A DNA stretch of 64,000 nucleotides from Seriola aureovittata (Eukaryota; Chordata; Actinopteri; Carangiformes; Carangidae). Positions 42,701 to 57,300 of the stretch are shown piece by piece; within the stretch, counting starts at the first letter, position 1; every line of letters begins with the position of its first letter. Both the position numbers and the translations under genes were made by a program. The notes under the pieces were generated by a model. That model was not told where the DNA came from and ran no database searches. It saw nothing but the letters and a program-made list of their open reading frames with translations. The DNA lies in contig NC_079372.1 of NCBI RefSeq assembly GCF_021018895.1, positions 19,081,237-19,145,236 of the forward strand, read 5' to 3'.

Positions 42701-45700
42701 TCACTCATATAAACAGATGGAGGCTTTGTACATGTATTTTATCAAAGAGCTATGAAGGGGGGAAAAGTTTCACCCTTTTTCTAATGAACTGAAATGACGT
42801 TTGTTCTTTGGTTGGTGATCACTCATCACCCTGGTGTGCGCCGAGCCGAGCCGATTGAACCCTGTGCCCCATCAGTCTCATTGTACTGCTTGCAGGAAAG
42901 GAGGGGCTGCTTTATTGGAGAATAGCCTAACTTTATTCGAGGGAAACTGCCCAAATGGTACAAGAAGTAGCCCAGATTATCATAAGATTTCCAGTTAAAT
43001 TAATAGTTGCCCAACTGGGCAGAAAACAGCCCAATCTGGCAACACTGCGCCTAATGACGATACCCTTTTAAAGCGACTGGTTCAAGAGAATCCTGGGAAA
43101 TGAAGTGGAAGTTTGATGGCCCATTATCCTGTAATTGCCTCTTGTGGCCACAGTGGCTGTTTCTTAGCTAAAGCTCCTTGCTTAATTGTGTTAACTGTGC
43201 TCTTAAATGCAGTAAAAACAAACCTTAAGAACTCCTAACTGTGGTCCAATGTTGTCATTATACCTTTTTTTAAATTGGCAATGTCATACACTTGTTTTAT
43301 TTTTTCAGGTTGTTGCTCACACAATCATGTCTGCACACAGTTAGCAGAGTTGGACAGGGCTCCTTGTTTACCAACTTTAGAGCCGGGGGGGGGGGGGGCA
43401 ACCTGAATCCTTCATTATAAAACAGTTGATGGATAATGCAAACTAATAACTAGACGGTAGCTTCATCCTCCTTTTCAAAGCTTCCAGGGAGGGAAAGCTG
43501 CATATTGACCTAAATTTCACTAAGATGATGATATTGACATATTGCCAGATGCTGTCTCTGTCTCAATCCTGTCACACTCTCTCATTGTTTGCTTCAGTAC
43601 CACATGCTCAGTCATTTCCTTTCATGATAGTTTATCACACTCTCCGCGACTTGCTGTGTTCGAAACCGTGAGGGATTTTGTGGCCAGAGATTGGCTGAAC
43701 ATAAAACAATAGAGCAAATGATAGCCAGGCCCCTCTTTATTCTCACCGCCTTCCCTTCCCTCTCTGCCACAGGAAGTCCTTTGAGTATGAGGATGCAGCT
43801 CGTCTGACGGTGACGCAAGGCACCCTGGGAGACGAGACGAGGAACTCAGGCCTTTACCATGCCTATTCTGACGACAATATTTACGAGGACATTGTCTGTG
43901 AGTTGAGCTCCCTGTGTCATATACACTGAAGAAGACGACGTGGAGCTGACTGTTCCAATTAGAAAGCCTTTATTGTCATTGGAAGCTCTGCTCCTCATTG
44001 GTGCATAGGAAAAAAGACAGACAAGCATCATCAAAAAACACAACATGCAGATTCTTACAAAAAAAATATATACAAACACTAAAATAATGAAGTTCAGTGT
44101 ATTATATTGCAGCATAATAAATAACATTGTTATTTCTGAAGATGTTGCAGTTTCTAGTTGCTTAAAAAATTGCTCAGTAGCCGCTCTGATATCAGCATTA
44201 TACACAATATATTGCAGCTGTTTAAAAGGTCTTTGATGTTAGTTACGAATGTGTAAGTGAGGATTTTAATTTAGCCATAAGAGGCTACTTCTGCTCAGTT
44301 GTACCAATTAATAGCCATGTGTAAATGGATAAAGGTAGTGTCTTACTATCTGATTTTAGCACCTTTGGTAATGAATGAAGAGATTTCCTTTTATTTACAA
44401 AAAGGAGTGGCTTACAAAAATGCAGGAGTTCTTTGTCATTGTTTGAAAGTAAAAATTCTAATTTAATCCTTTATTTGAATAGGTAGAAAGGCTGTTGTAT
44501 AAAAATTAAATATACAGTTTATACACAGATATTCACAGGCATTAAAAACAGACACACAGATAATTCACAGACATATATGATACTTTTTTTACATTTAAGA
44601 AAAGCATGTGCAAGTGTGATTCTAAATACATAAGTAAAACTTTTTAAATGTTCCGGTGAAATAAGAGAGTGTAACTACATATTTTTTGGAGCTTATTCCA
44701 TTTGTAATTAAATGGTGCAGTAGAGCCTTATAAATAAACATTCACACAATGCTGCTCCCCTCTATTTGTTAAGGAGGAAAAGTCAAAGTTTTACCTTCAG
44801 TTTGCTTGATAGATGGGTCTTATTAAAAGTGAGTCCTAAGTATGTTACATACTTTCTAGAAGTAGGAAGGCGAGTGTTTGAATCAGGACAAGCTGGAACA
44901 AAACGTTGTTATTTTTGACTTCTGCATCTGCATCAGGCACAGCAGTTAAGTAAACTCCAGTGTCAGAAGTTAGACAGATGGTGATATTGCAATGAATAAC
45001 TGTATCTGTATCCATCCAATACTGATATTATGCAATTCCTAGGTTTAAATGTGGTCACCTAAAGAAAAATTAAAGAAATTATTTCAACTTCAGAACCAGA
45101 GAGGAATAAATAAAACAGGAATAAATTGCTCAAGTTTTAAGATGGAAACTCTTGGCAACTTTTTTTTTTATTTCCACAGCAGACAACCTTAGTCAATTGT
45201 TGTCACAGGAAAGCTAGCATTAGCTCCTGGAGAAATGTCTCACTGTGTACACCCTGTAAAACATTCAGCCAGCATGTCTAATCTTTTCCCATCGCTCTGT
45301 CTTCCGTCAGGTGAAGTCACTAGAGATAACCCCTATGAGGATGTCAGGCTATCTCCCATGTGTCTACCCATTGCAAGGCCTCAAGTCCCAAAGGTAATGG
45401 AAGATATTACGTCTCAATCTCATGGCACAGAAGTATTTTTATGATTCCTGTTTGAACGTATCAGATGATCCCTGCCTAACCGGAGGTTGTAAGGGAGGAA
45501 GAAGGAAGTGTTGTAGTTTGATACTGTGTAATTATCTGCAAAAAAGCAATTGGTAACCTCACAGTTCTTGTCCTCCAGCTGCCTCCTAAACCCCAAACGT
45601 TGCAAGGTTACGCTGGCAAAGTGGAGAAGAAGGGGTTCCAAGCATCCAGATCCACCACCCTTGCAGAAACCCCCAAACCAGCAACACCCCGGCGCACAAG

Positions 45701-46795
45701 CACTCAGAAAACACAGAGGACGCCTCAGGTAAACGATGGCAGGATCTTGTCATCAGTTTTTTTCTGAATACAATGACTGAGTGAGATGTTTTTTTGTTGT
45801 GTTGGACGATGAATCACATGTTGTGTTGTAATGAAAAGGGGGGGGGGGGGGGTGACTTTCTGAGCAGGAAGGAGAGGACACTGAAATAATTAGATAGAGT
45901 TTAGATGTATGACTGACTGCTTCATTAGAATTCAGACAGAACAGATGAATTCAGACATTCGACCCATGGCAGTGGGAAGCATGTGGACAGGGAGGAACTT
46001 TAACGATAAGGTACAGTAATAAAAACAGGCTTACTGACATTTATCTGTAAATCTGTCAAGTTTAAAGGGATTATAGCCTCAAAACCCACATGGCACTTTT
46101 ACTGTCACTGCCTGCAGGCTCAACAAATACCAATCAGGTTTATTTTTGGATGGTATTTTAGCATGTATTTCCTGCTCTGTCTTTTTCTTATTACTGTATG
46201 TTATTAATAAATGACAAATAGTTCAGAATATATAGCTGAAAAAGTAAGAATAAAAGACGACATTTAGTTAACCAGCTGTCCTTTAACTCTTTGTGATCAC
46301 ACATTTTCACAAAGGAATCAAAACAATGAAACGGGCATAGACATAATAACACCTCATTATGTATTTTTCTGCTCAACAGCAGTACTATTATCTTAGGAGG
46401 GGCATTTTTAGTTTCTTCCCATACACTGTCGTACAAGTTTGCCTCTTCAACCGGCGGAGCTCTGTGTGTCCTCTTCAAGATAAGTTTGCGCTTCCTGTAT
46501 GTTCCTGTTTCTGTCCACTATCAAATATTCAGCTGTGTTCTCTCAGCGAATTAACAGAAGAATGCAGGAATGTAAGGGTGGAAGAAAAGAAATGCTGAAA
46601 ATCTATAATATAATTATGTACTTAGAGGCTGTTATATCATGATTCCCTGTAATCATGATTCTATAATGGCTGTGAAATTATGGGGCTGACAAATACCTGT
46701 GTGTGTTTTACAACACAGTACGTCAACAAGATTGAGACCATCTTTGACGACAAGCGAGGGAGGAAGAGAGTGAAGAACCAGGGAGTCTCAGTGCG

Positions 46796-46830
<35 letters not shown>

Positions 46831-49800
46831 AACACACACACACACAGATGACACACACATGCACACAGACTGTCGCAAATGTCACTCACATCAACGCTTC
46901 AATTAGATTAAGTTGTGCTTCTTGGTGGAAATACCCAGCTTTTGATGGTACACACAGGGACAGCTGCACCAGGCGAAGCCGCTGATTATGAAACAAAGGC
47001 TGACTGTCTGCATCTGATTATGGCTTCTTAAGTCTTTTCCATTCCTCTGCTTCTCCATAATCTCTCCCTCCTCTAATTCATATCAACAGAGGAGACCAGC
47101 GGGACAGAGAGCGACCCCGAGGACAACAGCAAAGGTATCAACACAGTTAAACTGTCTGCGAGGTCCCTTTATGTTAAGGCTGGTTTTCAGGTTAAAGTTT
47201 TGTAATGTGGAGTAAGAAACTCTGGTTATATCTGTCAGCATTTGTTAATGACATTCCTAAGTATAAACACTGGGCTGCCTGGTGGAAAAAAAGAAACAAA
47301 AGAAAAAGTCATAGCATCAGGGAAACATTTATCAGCTCCAGGGAAGTTTTTTTTCCAGTTCTAGGTAATGTCAGCTATGTTACTTATTTGTTTATTCAAG
47401 TGGCATACAGCCATAATGAGAGAATAATTCACTGAAACACTGAAAAAATAAGTCAGATGACTAAAAATTCAAGTAATTGGTTAAGTCATTTATTAAATAA
47501 AAAATGGTTTTAGCTTCACAAATGTCAGGATATGCTGCTCTGTTTTACATCATTGTTAATTTGGAGTTTAGGTCGTTAATCAGACAAAACAAGCCAATGA
47601 AGATGTCGACCTGGGAAAGTGAGAGGGTCGGTTTTCTGATATTTTAAAGACTAAATGATTAATTGAAACACAAGACTAAGGGTCCACAGCTACGCCAACA
47701 GCTGCACTTAGGCACCGCGGTGCTTTGAGCTAAATGCTAAAAATTAGCGTGATAACATGCTCACAGCTGCCACTGCTAACATTTGCTAATTAGCACTAAA
47801 CACAAAGTACAGCTGAGGCAGATGGCAGTGTCATCAGTTATGCAGGTATGTAGGTAGTCATGAACGAAAAGTGTTACACAAATTGAAACTTCGACCCATT
47901 GATGGTGCGAGATGAAGAGTCGGGATCACCAGAGTCGTTTTAATTCATCCCCTGGGGACCGTGAATGTCCAAAGACTCGCTTGCCAACTGTAAATTTTCA
48001 TCAGAAAAGTCAAATAAACCAAAGTCACATCCAAACAACATTCAGTTTGCAAGCGGTAACAATTAGGTTTGTAGGAAATATGGTTCAAACTATGAGAAAC
48101 TCGAATAATACCACCATTGTGAGATTAGCCATGACTGTTTCGGATACTATGTAATTATGCTGTATATTGATATTTAAAATGCTTTATATGGCTCCTCTGT
48201 GCTGCATTAGATTTGTCCCAGGACAAGCATTACCATATCATTTCGCCGTGTGTTGTCCAGCAGGCTCCAGGAGATCAGTTTATATCCAGTCTACACTGAA
48301 ACGTCGGCCAGGATACCGCACCCTGGAGAGAGACCTGATCCAGCTGCAGCAGCAGCAGCTTTTCCAGATCTTCGTGGTGGTGTCGCTGAGAAAAGGCTCC
48401 CCGGGAAACACCTACTCCCCTGAAATTACACAACAGTTCCCCAAAATGGTTAGAAAGAGACTTTACAGTAACATTACAGCACCCTTCCTCTAAGCCAAGG
48501 TCGTAACTCTTGCTTTGGTTAATGGACTTTAACTGAATGGTATTCTGTGTGACAATCCTCGTCTTAATCTTGTTTGGCAAAATGAAAGAAAGATGATTCT
48601 TATCATACACCACTAGGAATCCTTTAAAGGAGAATTTCCCAGGTTTACATAAGCCAAGAGATTTCATGAAAGAAATTGTAGAAAGTTTAGTCTCAGATAC
48701 CTATATGGTAGAACAAGCGGTTAAATCGCTCAATTAAACCTTGCATGAGTCACTTTTTCTTATACCTAACTGAATCATATCATAATGCAGTTAAATGACG
48801 ACTGATCTCACCTGACATCCCTGTGGAAGTAATTTAAGGAATGCTGCTGTCTGCTGTCTGCTGCTGAACTACATTCCCTCTGTTTCAGTTTGAGAAGTCC
48901 TCCCGGCTCTCCAGAGAAGCTGAGGATCAGCTGAAGGTCATTCCCAAGTTCTGCTTCCCCGACTCGCAGGACTGGAAGCCGTCTGCACACATGCCAAGGT
49001 CGGCTCATACACCACAGTAATATTTTAATGTATTCTGCTTTACAGAGGCTATAACAGTGGTGTAATGGTAACATGATACCGTATTCCATCTCCAATTTAT
49101 TTCCTTTATGTCTGTATCTTCTTTCTTATTAACTTTTTTCATGTACAGTATTTAGACTAAGTGCTGGCACCGTAATTATCAGTTGTGTTATGTTTAATAC
49201 CCCCAATTCCTCTTTTCCTATTTATATCCTCAGCTGCAAGCTGTAACCCGTAAATCGCTGCTGCAACAACCCAAATTCCCCACAGGGATCATTAAAGTTT
49301 CATCTGGTCTAATTAAATCTTTGAGTGCTCAGGGACATTGGGCATTCTTTTTTTTTTTCTACTTGATATGGTTCATTGTTGTAATGTTGGTTATGATCTC
49401 AGTGTGCTTTGCTTCTCTGCCTTTAAAACAACAAAAACAAACCTACTCTCTGTATGCTCTACCTTTATATCTCCAGGGAATCAACAGTTCTCACATTAAT
49501 CAACATTATTTTTTTTAAATTAAATTATCCCCTAAAGATATTTTTCAGTCTGTTTTTTTTATTCTTATTAGATGTTTTTCATTAGAGGAAGGTCATCACA
49601 AATGAGCTGATTGAAGTTGTGTGTTTTATCTCTAAATGTTAAATCATCCCCTGTGTGTTGATCTTGTGTTTCTGCAGTGAGACCTTCTCCTTTGTACTGA
49701 CCGGAGAAGACGGCAGCCGCTGGTTTTGTTACTGCCGTAAGATCCTGGTGAGTGCGGATAAGTTAACATTTGCATCTGAGTCATTGACTCAAGCGCTCGT

Positions 49801-49833
49801 GTGTGTGTGCGTGTGTGTGCGTGTGTGTGCGTG

Positions 49834-49891
<58 letters not shown>

Positions 49892-51355
49892 AGTCTGCGA
49901 TGACATGGCAGCCTGCCACATGCTTACTCAACATCTCTGAGGAGATCTGTACATGTGAATCACAGACCATACCACTTCTGAATCAATGACAGAGAGCAAG
50001 AAGAATTTCATCGTTTTCTTCCTTCTTTTCCCTCACAAGCAGAGCTGCTTTTACCGTAGATCTCTTCTAAGAAAAAACACTTTTTTTTAGGGTTGAAATG
50101 AAGATGTTTATCTGTCTTCTATTGTTTGCGTTTATTTTTATTGGAAAACATGCTGTTGTTGTCTTATTAGCCATTTGTTTTGCTGTATTTATTCTGTCTT
50201 TAGTGTAGACAGAGCTAGGACCTAACATGAAGAGCTTTATGTGTTTGTGTTTTTGGAAGATAAGCTCACAGCTGCTCTCATAAACATGGATTGACTTTAG
50301 ACTTTAGACTTTTGTTTTTTTTTCCATCTACAAAGCTTCTAGTCATTGAAAATACTATTAAACACCATAATAGGGAAATAACATCTCGACTTTGTGGCCC
50401 TGATTGTACTCTGTTTATATACAAGTCTGATACCACTTCCCCATTAACTTGAATGGAAAAGTTCTCTCAGACTTTTTGACCCTACTGTACGTTTATATTT
50501 GATGTATTTTATGATTTTCATGATCATTCATGTATCTGCTGTTACCTGCTTTATGACATATGAAACTATATGTGTGTCTTCAAGCCCAGTGGAAAGGGGA
50601 AGAGGCTTCCTGAGGTGCACTGTATTGTCAGCAAGCTGGGCTGTTTCAACTTGTTTGCAAAGGTAAAGTAACCATACAGTGCGTCTGCTCATAGAAGCCT
50701 CTGTAGGGAGATGAAAGGAGATGGATGTGGAAGACTTCAATCCACCAATCACCTTGGAAGTGTGTGAAAACCGTTGCCTGGAAACTCCTTGTGTGAATTA
50801 GGATGGAATGAGGCTAAACTAGAAGATAATCCTGAACAAGTATTGGGTGTGTCTTTCAAAACAAAAAAAAGAAAAAGAAAAGAAATTGTATGCAGCAGTG
50901 TCTCGCCCATGTGTGAAAATTTACAAACAGAAAGTGTGAATACGGCCTGGAAGAAAACTGCATTTAGGTGCACAGCTGCATTCTGCCTGTGCTCCATTGT
51001 TTAGACTTTAATCAGCACGAGTTCCCTCAGGACACTCGGTGATCTGTCTGGCTCTGTCTGTGCAGATTCTCGAGGAGGTGGAGAGGCGCAGAGAGATTTC
51101 CCCGGCGCTCGTTTACCCTTTTATGCGCAGTGTAATGGAGGCGCCGTTTCCAGCCCCCGGACGCACAGTCACCATCAAAAGCTTCCTCCCCGGCTCTGGG
51201 AATGAGGTAACCCTGAAACGAAAAGAGGAAATGTTAATTAGCAGTTTTGTTCCTTCTAACCACTCCTTTCTGCAGACTCACAGTGACTCAGAATGGGAGG
51301 TTATTCACGCAAACAATAGGGATAGCTATTTTAGTTTTGAAGGGTTCATGTCAGG

Positions 51356-51394
<39 letters not shown>

Positions 51395-54300
51395 ATAACA
51401 GTTAACGGTAATTTAGTTAGTTATTGCTGTTTACAGATTCAAATTAAGTTAAGTAACAACTCTTCCCATAAAAACTCAGGGGAGGTGCTGCTGCAAAATC
51501 AAAATCACTTCCTTGTGACTCATCAGTTGGTTGTGGCTCTTAAAATGCCAACTTACTAATACTCCACTGTCTCCAGCCACATTTATATAGACGTATCTGA
51601 AGAGTCTGGTTTCCAGGCTTCCACACTACATGACTGCATGCTCGAGCCATTTATCTACACCGTGTGGTCTGAGTCCATATGTTCTTGTCGCTCTGCCAGG
51701 TGCTCACTCTGTGTCGGCCTGTGGACTCCAGATTAGAGCACGTGGACTTTGACAGTCTGCTGCAGTGTCTCGGTGTCGGGAAGCTCCTGCAGGTGTTCGC
51801 CTCCCTCCTGCTGGAGAGGAGAGTCATCTTCATCGCTGACAAACTCAGGTACTGTACGTCTGGGTGAAACACACATAACGCTGCAGGGCTGCTTAACCAT
51901 CAGGGTTTATAAGGATGATAAAGAAAGTTGAAAATATCAAGGTAAACAATAAAAAAAAAAAGAAAAAAAAGAAGATGCTTTATATTACGTCACACAGGCC
52001 CAGGGCCAGTATAGATTCCTGTGTGTACTTTGGCCTCAGTGTGCTGCTTCACAAAATGCTAAGCAGATTCCCCATGACAAGTCAAGTCAGGTTTATTTGT
52101 ACAGTCTGATATCACTTACAGTGACGACAACAATAACAGGCCCTGACTTTTTCCAAGCTGAATATTATAACCTTTAATCAAGTTTGACACTATCAGTTCA
52201 TACAAGACACCACACACATTTTGAACAATAAACTTAGATGAAAATTAATTTATAATGAATATTACATAAAAACACACACAAAATTGAACCAGTTGACCCA
52301 CCAAACAAGACAAGCTTGTTTTGATGCAGTGTTAATGTTATTTTTCATCTTATCGTTGGGTTATTTACTCAAACTAAAATATGGTTCTGAAATCTTACTG
52401 TCTGCCCCAGCTCTTTTTAAACTCACGTCATTGTTTGTTTGCTGATTGTGAATGTGAATCCTTTGCAGGGTTTTAATGTCATGCACATGGTTTTGTACTA
52501 TAAATAAATAAGAGGAATTAAGTAACAATAAATCTGGATCAGTTTTAAGGTAAAAAAAAAACCCTGAGTTTGTTGTGCGACACTGGATCAAAATAACCAC
52601 ATTTTAGTTTCAGTGAATAACCCAACAGTAATATAAAAACACTGTGGCACTGGGTAAAGCTAATGTAGTATTGTGTCTGTGCTGTATTATTACTATATAT
52701 TTGGGTCAATAGTTACCCAATTCAATATTATATCAAACTTGATTCTTGTAAAATAACAGTCATATGTTATTGTTCTTATTATTTGTAGTAGTAGTAGCAC
52801 TATACAAGTGTAACCTGTTTGTTCAGTAGGGTCTCAAAACCATGACTGTGCTTGGTTTTTGTTGGCTGCTGATCAAGTGATCAGGTGAACAGATATGATC
52901 AGTGATGCTGAATGCGTTGCGTGTACAGCAGCAAGGCGGAGCAGTCTCTGCTACACGGTGATCTAAAACTGACTAAAAAGGGTTCAAAAAGGTTACTAGA
53001 AATGTAATTATCCTGCTGTTGACTGGATATTAAATGTTCCAGGGACTTTGGAGAGGAGATGTAAATTAGTTATTAAAAATAGAGTTGTTTTTGCACGGCG
53101 GAGTATAATAGCAGCAGTATGAAACTGAGAAGACACAACCTTTAAGAACAATGATGATGAATGACCAGTCATTTTTCGTATGGAGGAGATAATAGGAAGT
53201 GGAGATTAGTCTGCTTTGGGAAAAAGTGCTGAGTTTTGTGGAGAAAAATGTGGCTGTGGGCAGTGACCATTCAGAAGGAGGTGGAGGAAGTATTCTCACA
53301 ACATGCAGGCTACTGACCGTAAAGGGAGTATCACCAGAAATAGAAGTAGTAAGTTCTGCAATAAGAGTATTAGCATAAACCAGTAGCTTTTTGGGAGAAT
53401 TCTGCGATGCACAAGTACCATTCGCTCAACGCTTGTACAGTTGGTTCACTATGAACATGTGGTGGAAAAGATTTACATGTAGTGTGACGAGTGTTTTTGG
53501 GGAAACTGTGATTGATATCTTTGATGGTGTTTTTGTGTTGAACCTTTTCTCTCCTGCCCTCCTCGCTGCAGCGTGTTGTCTCGGTGTGGCCACGCAGCAC
53601 TGGCACTGCTGTACCCATTCATCTGGCAGCACACTTTTATTCCCGTGTTGCCGGCCAGTATGTTGGACATCAGCTGCTCCCCAACGCCATTCCTCATCGG
53701 GGTGCTGGCACCCTGCCTGCCGCAGCTGCTGGAGCTGCCCATTGAGGAGGTGGGTCACACTTCTGCTGAAATGTTTTGAAATTGGCGTCCAATATGTGAA
53801 AATAGTCTGGTGTAGTGGTTTCAGTGGTTGTATATTCACTTCATACTGTGAAAGGATGCAGACACAGCAGGGCCACCACAGTGTGTGACTCGTGGCGGAG
53901 AAACACCCTGAACACGTAGTTCAGGCTCACTTCACCTTTTTATAACTCTTATTGCGAAACAGTGAACTTGTGCCGTCAGTAACTGTCATTCTTTCTTCTC
54001 TCTGTCTTCCCAGGTGCTCATAGTGGATCTGTGTGCGGACAAGTTTGTCATTCAGGTGTGTACACATTGCAGTGTATAATGGGAATGATAGGTGCGGTCC
54101 CAGTGGGGAAAAAACGGCTTTGCCCACACTTGTTTGAATGCAGAGTGTTTTGAGGGCGACAGACACAAAAATATTTGACACATAAAAAATGCCACAGAGA
54201 TGAAAATAAATAGGGTGTAGAGCCCGGAGCAGAATCATGTCATGACTCAAACACTGGGCCGTTGTGAGGCTGATTCAGAGCTGCGTGTTTGTCAGTCAAC

Positions 54301-57300
54301 AGTAATTGCTCTTCATGAACTATTCAATTAATGTGTTATATTTGCGTGTCTTAATTTGGCTGGTTTATTATTTGACATTTAATTTAGTAAACACTCTGCT
54401 TCTCTATTAACTACAAGCTAACAGGACTAGCTGTGATGGATTTACCACTCCAACATGAGGTATCTAATTTCAATACTGCTGGTATCTTCCCTCCCTAGTC
54501 ATGTAACCTGAAGTACATCACTGTATGAACAAATACATAAATTATCTTTGACATACACAGTGTAGTCTGTAGCTTTGGTATTCACACAGACAACCTTTTG
54601 TTGTTGTGTCTCTGTAAGAGCTGAAGAATTCATGGAAATATTATCAGAATTGCGATATGGCCATTTTTTGATAAAAGTAAAATGTGTCACAACATCATCA
54701 ATCCTAAGTGAAGTATTGTGGTGCTACAGAGATTATGGAGGACCAGGCACGTCACAGGAAAAGTAATAAAGCATTTCCATAATTTCATATTTTAATAGGC
54801 ATTAAAAAGAGGAATTGTTAAAAACAATTTATAAATAAACTTTTAATCCATCAATAAATACTTGAGCAGCATAAAAACACATTAGAAATACATTTATTAA
54901 TTCATGAATGAATACTAGAATATGTGTGTGTAGAGTATGTGTAATACTGAAAAACAGCTTGAAAAGGCAGTTTAAAAATGGGACTAAATAACTGGATTCC
55001 CTTTTCAAGAATTTATAAATGAGTGTTTTAGGCTGTTTTTGTAAATCCATTTTTAAATCTTAAGTTGATGTTATTCATTCATTTATATATTCTTTTTTTA
55101 ATGCCTATTGAAATTAAGGAAATACTGCATTACTTTTCCTTACAAATCATATTCTCCAGATGTAAAGGAACACAACAGACTCAACAAAAATCACATCATC
55201 ATTTTAATATTTTTCCCAGTGGAAATGAAAATGGAAAAATAACCATTCCAACTAAAAGCCACAGTATGATTTTTTTGCATTCATGGTTCAGCCCTAGTCC
55301 CTGTACTCTGGATGTGAACACTTGCCTTTAGTGCTTAACAGCATTCGGTCTTTGTTTTTTGATGCCCATCTTTGTTGACAACAGCACCTTCCATAAATTG
55401 ATCAGAACAGGTCGACCGAACATGATCAGTACATGGGGGGTGGGGTAGTCAGAAGCACATACAGTATTTCTGTTCAAGCTCACTGGTACGGCAACGATTC
55501 CCACTGAGGACAACAAAAAACCAGACAGATGTCTGTTCTTGAGAGTGGATTAGATGCATGCTTTATGCGACTGCTGTTGACCTGTCCTGTGTTGTGTGAC
55601 AGCTGGGTGATGAAGACTGCATCCTGCCCAGTAAACTGCAGGCAGCACTGCAGCAGGTCCTGGAGGAGAGGGAAGAGATCCTGAGACAGGAGGATGGAGA
55701 CAGTTTTGGAGGTGGGTATAACAGACAATTGTGTGCTGCATGCCAGTCAGGTACCTCACTCACTGATTGTAAAGCCCTTAACTGTCTCGGCATCTCCAGG
55801 TTCCTTTTTCTTCTTGTCTACAGTGATAAAGAATTTTTGCAGGTCCTGTTTTTCATCACAGCACCATCAGCTCTTATCTTTTTGCTCAGTTTAACATATG
55901 ATCAGGGGATGTTTAGAAATGAATTGCAAATGCCAGCTGTGCATCATACCTGCACTACTGATGACCTGCAGACTGCTGCAAATCCTTTAGTTTACTCTGC
56001 ATTTCTTAACTTTAAACTAATCAGATGTTCACTGATGACCTGTTAATATTGTTTGGGCTCAGTATTAATTCATAATGTAACATGGCTCAGAATTTGGCAC
56101 AAGCTTGTTGCAGTATTTTATGAAACTCTGTGATGTGTCAGATCAGTCTGGAGTTCACTTGCTCTGGAAAACGTTAAGTTAATCATCTCTTCACCCATCC
56201 GTCTGTCTGTCTGTCCAGGCCAGCAGGCTGACCTGAGCTCCCTGCTGTCAGAGAGTTTTGTGCGGTTCTTCGTGGAGCTGGTGGGCCACTATCCTCTCCA
56301 CATGGTCGAGTCCTCCCGCGGAAGCAGGGAGCTTCAGCGCGACAGCTTCCGCAAATCTCACCCCTCCCGCGGAGTCCGCCAGTTCCTGCAGCTCTTCATG
56401 GACACTCAGATGTTCGCTGGGTTCATTCAGGACAAAGAGCTGCGCAAGGGAGGAGGAAGAGGTAACAGTGATGAAGCAACGACGACAGATTGTTTAAAAA
56501 CATATTAACTTTTTTTTTCTCTCACAAGACTCTATGAGAGTTCAGAAAAGGCAAAACAAAGTTTGTACACACAGTTCTAACATAGTGGAACTACTTTTTT
56601 ATAATAACAGTGAAAAGGAAGAAAAATAAGCACTCTCTACCATTGTCCTTCAAGCTAATACTTTGACATGAATTTTTTATCATATGAATCTGTGGTTCGA
56701 TTTCATTTCTGCCTAATTAATACCTTTTGAATGTGCCCAAGCAAACCGTGCAATCAAAAAATACAAAAAGTAAAAGGGGAAAATGTCAATAATTCTGATG
56801 ATAATAATACTAATTCACCTCACTAAATTTAGCCATTGATTTGCAACCCTTCTGCTTGTACAATAAGTGCTGGAGGTTTTATGAGTAGCGTGATGTTTTT
56901 GAAGAACGTATTAAATGTCATCTTAACAAGATTTCACATAAAAGTTGGAGTAATGAGGTCGGATGTCTCCACACAATCTATTAAATAAATGTAGAGTTTA
57001 ATTCAATCATATTAAACCAGACATATGATCTAAAATGAATGAGTCACTCGCGACATGTTTTTACCAAATAGCAGGATATTTCAAGAACAGGGTTAAGAAG
57101 ATAATTGCAAACGCCAGAACCATAATCTATGCTGCACATGAAGAAAATCTAAATCTTGTTTATTTGAACATAGATTTCCCTCATTTTCTCCTGATGTCTG
57201 AACATTTCCATCTTTGTCTCAGGTCTCTTTGAAGTCAGAGTGGCCGAGTATCTGGATTCGTATCCTGAGCCGGAGCCAAGTGGTGTGAACAAATTTCTTA

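Larger units (their letters stand above)
40651..43772 (+). other. dennd2c: dennd2c intron with transposon relics
   Basis: A 3.1-kb intron after the large first coding exon. It holds three repeat relics (about 41400-41580, 41667-41910 and 42050-42440) and a G run at 43385-43398. No coding exon was recognised. Confidence 0.6.
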
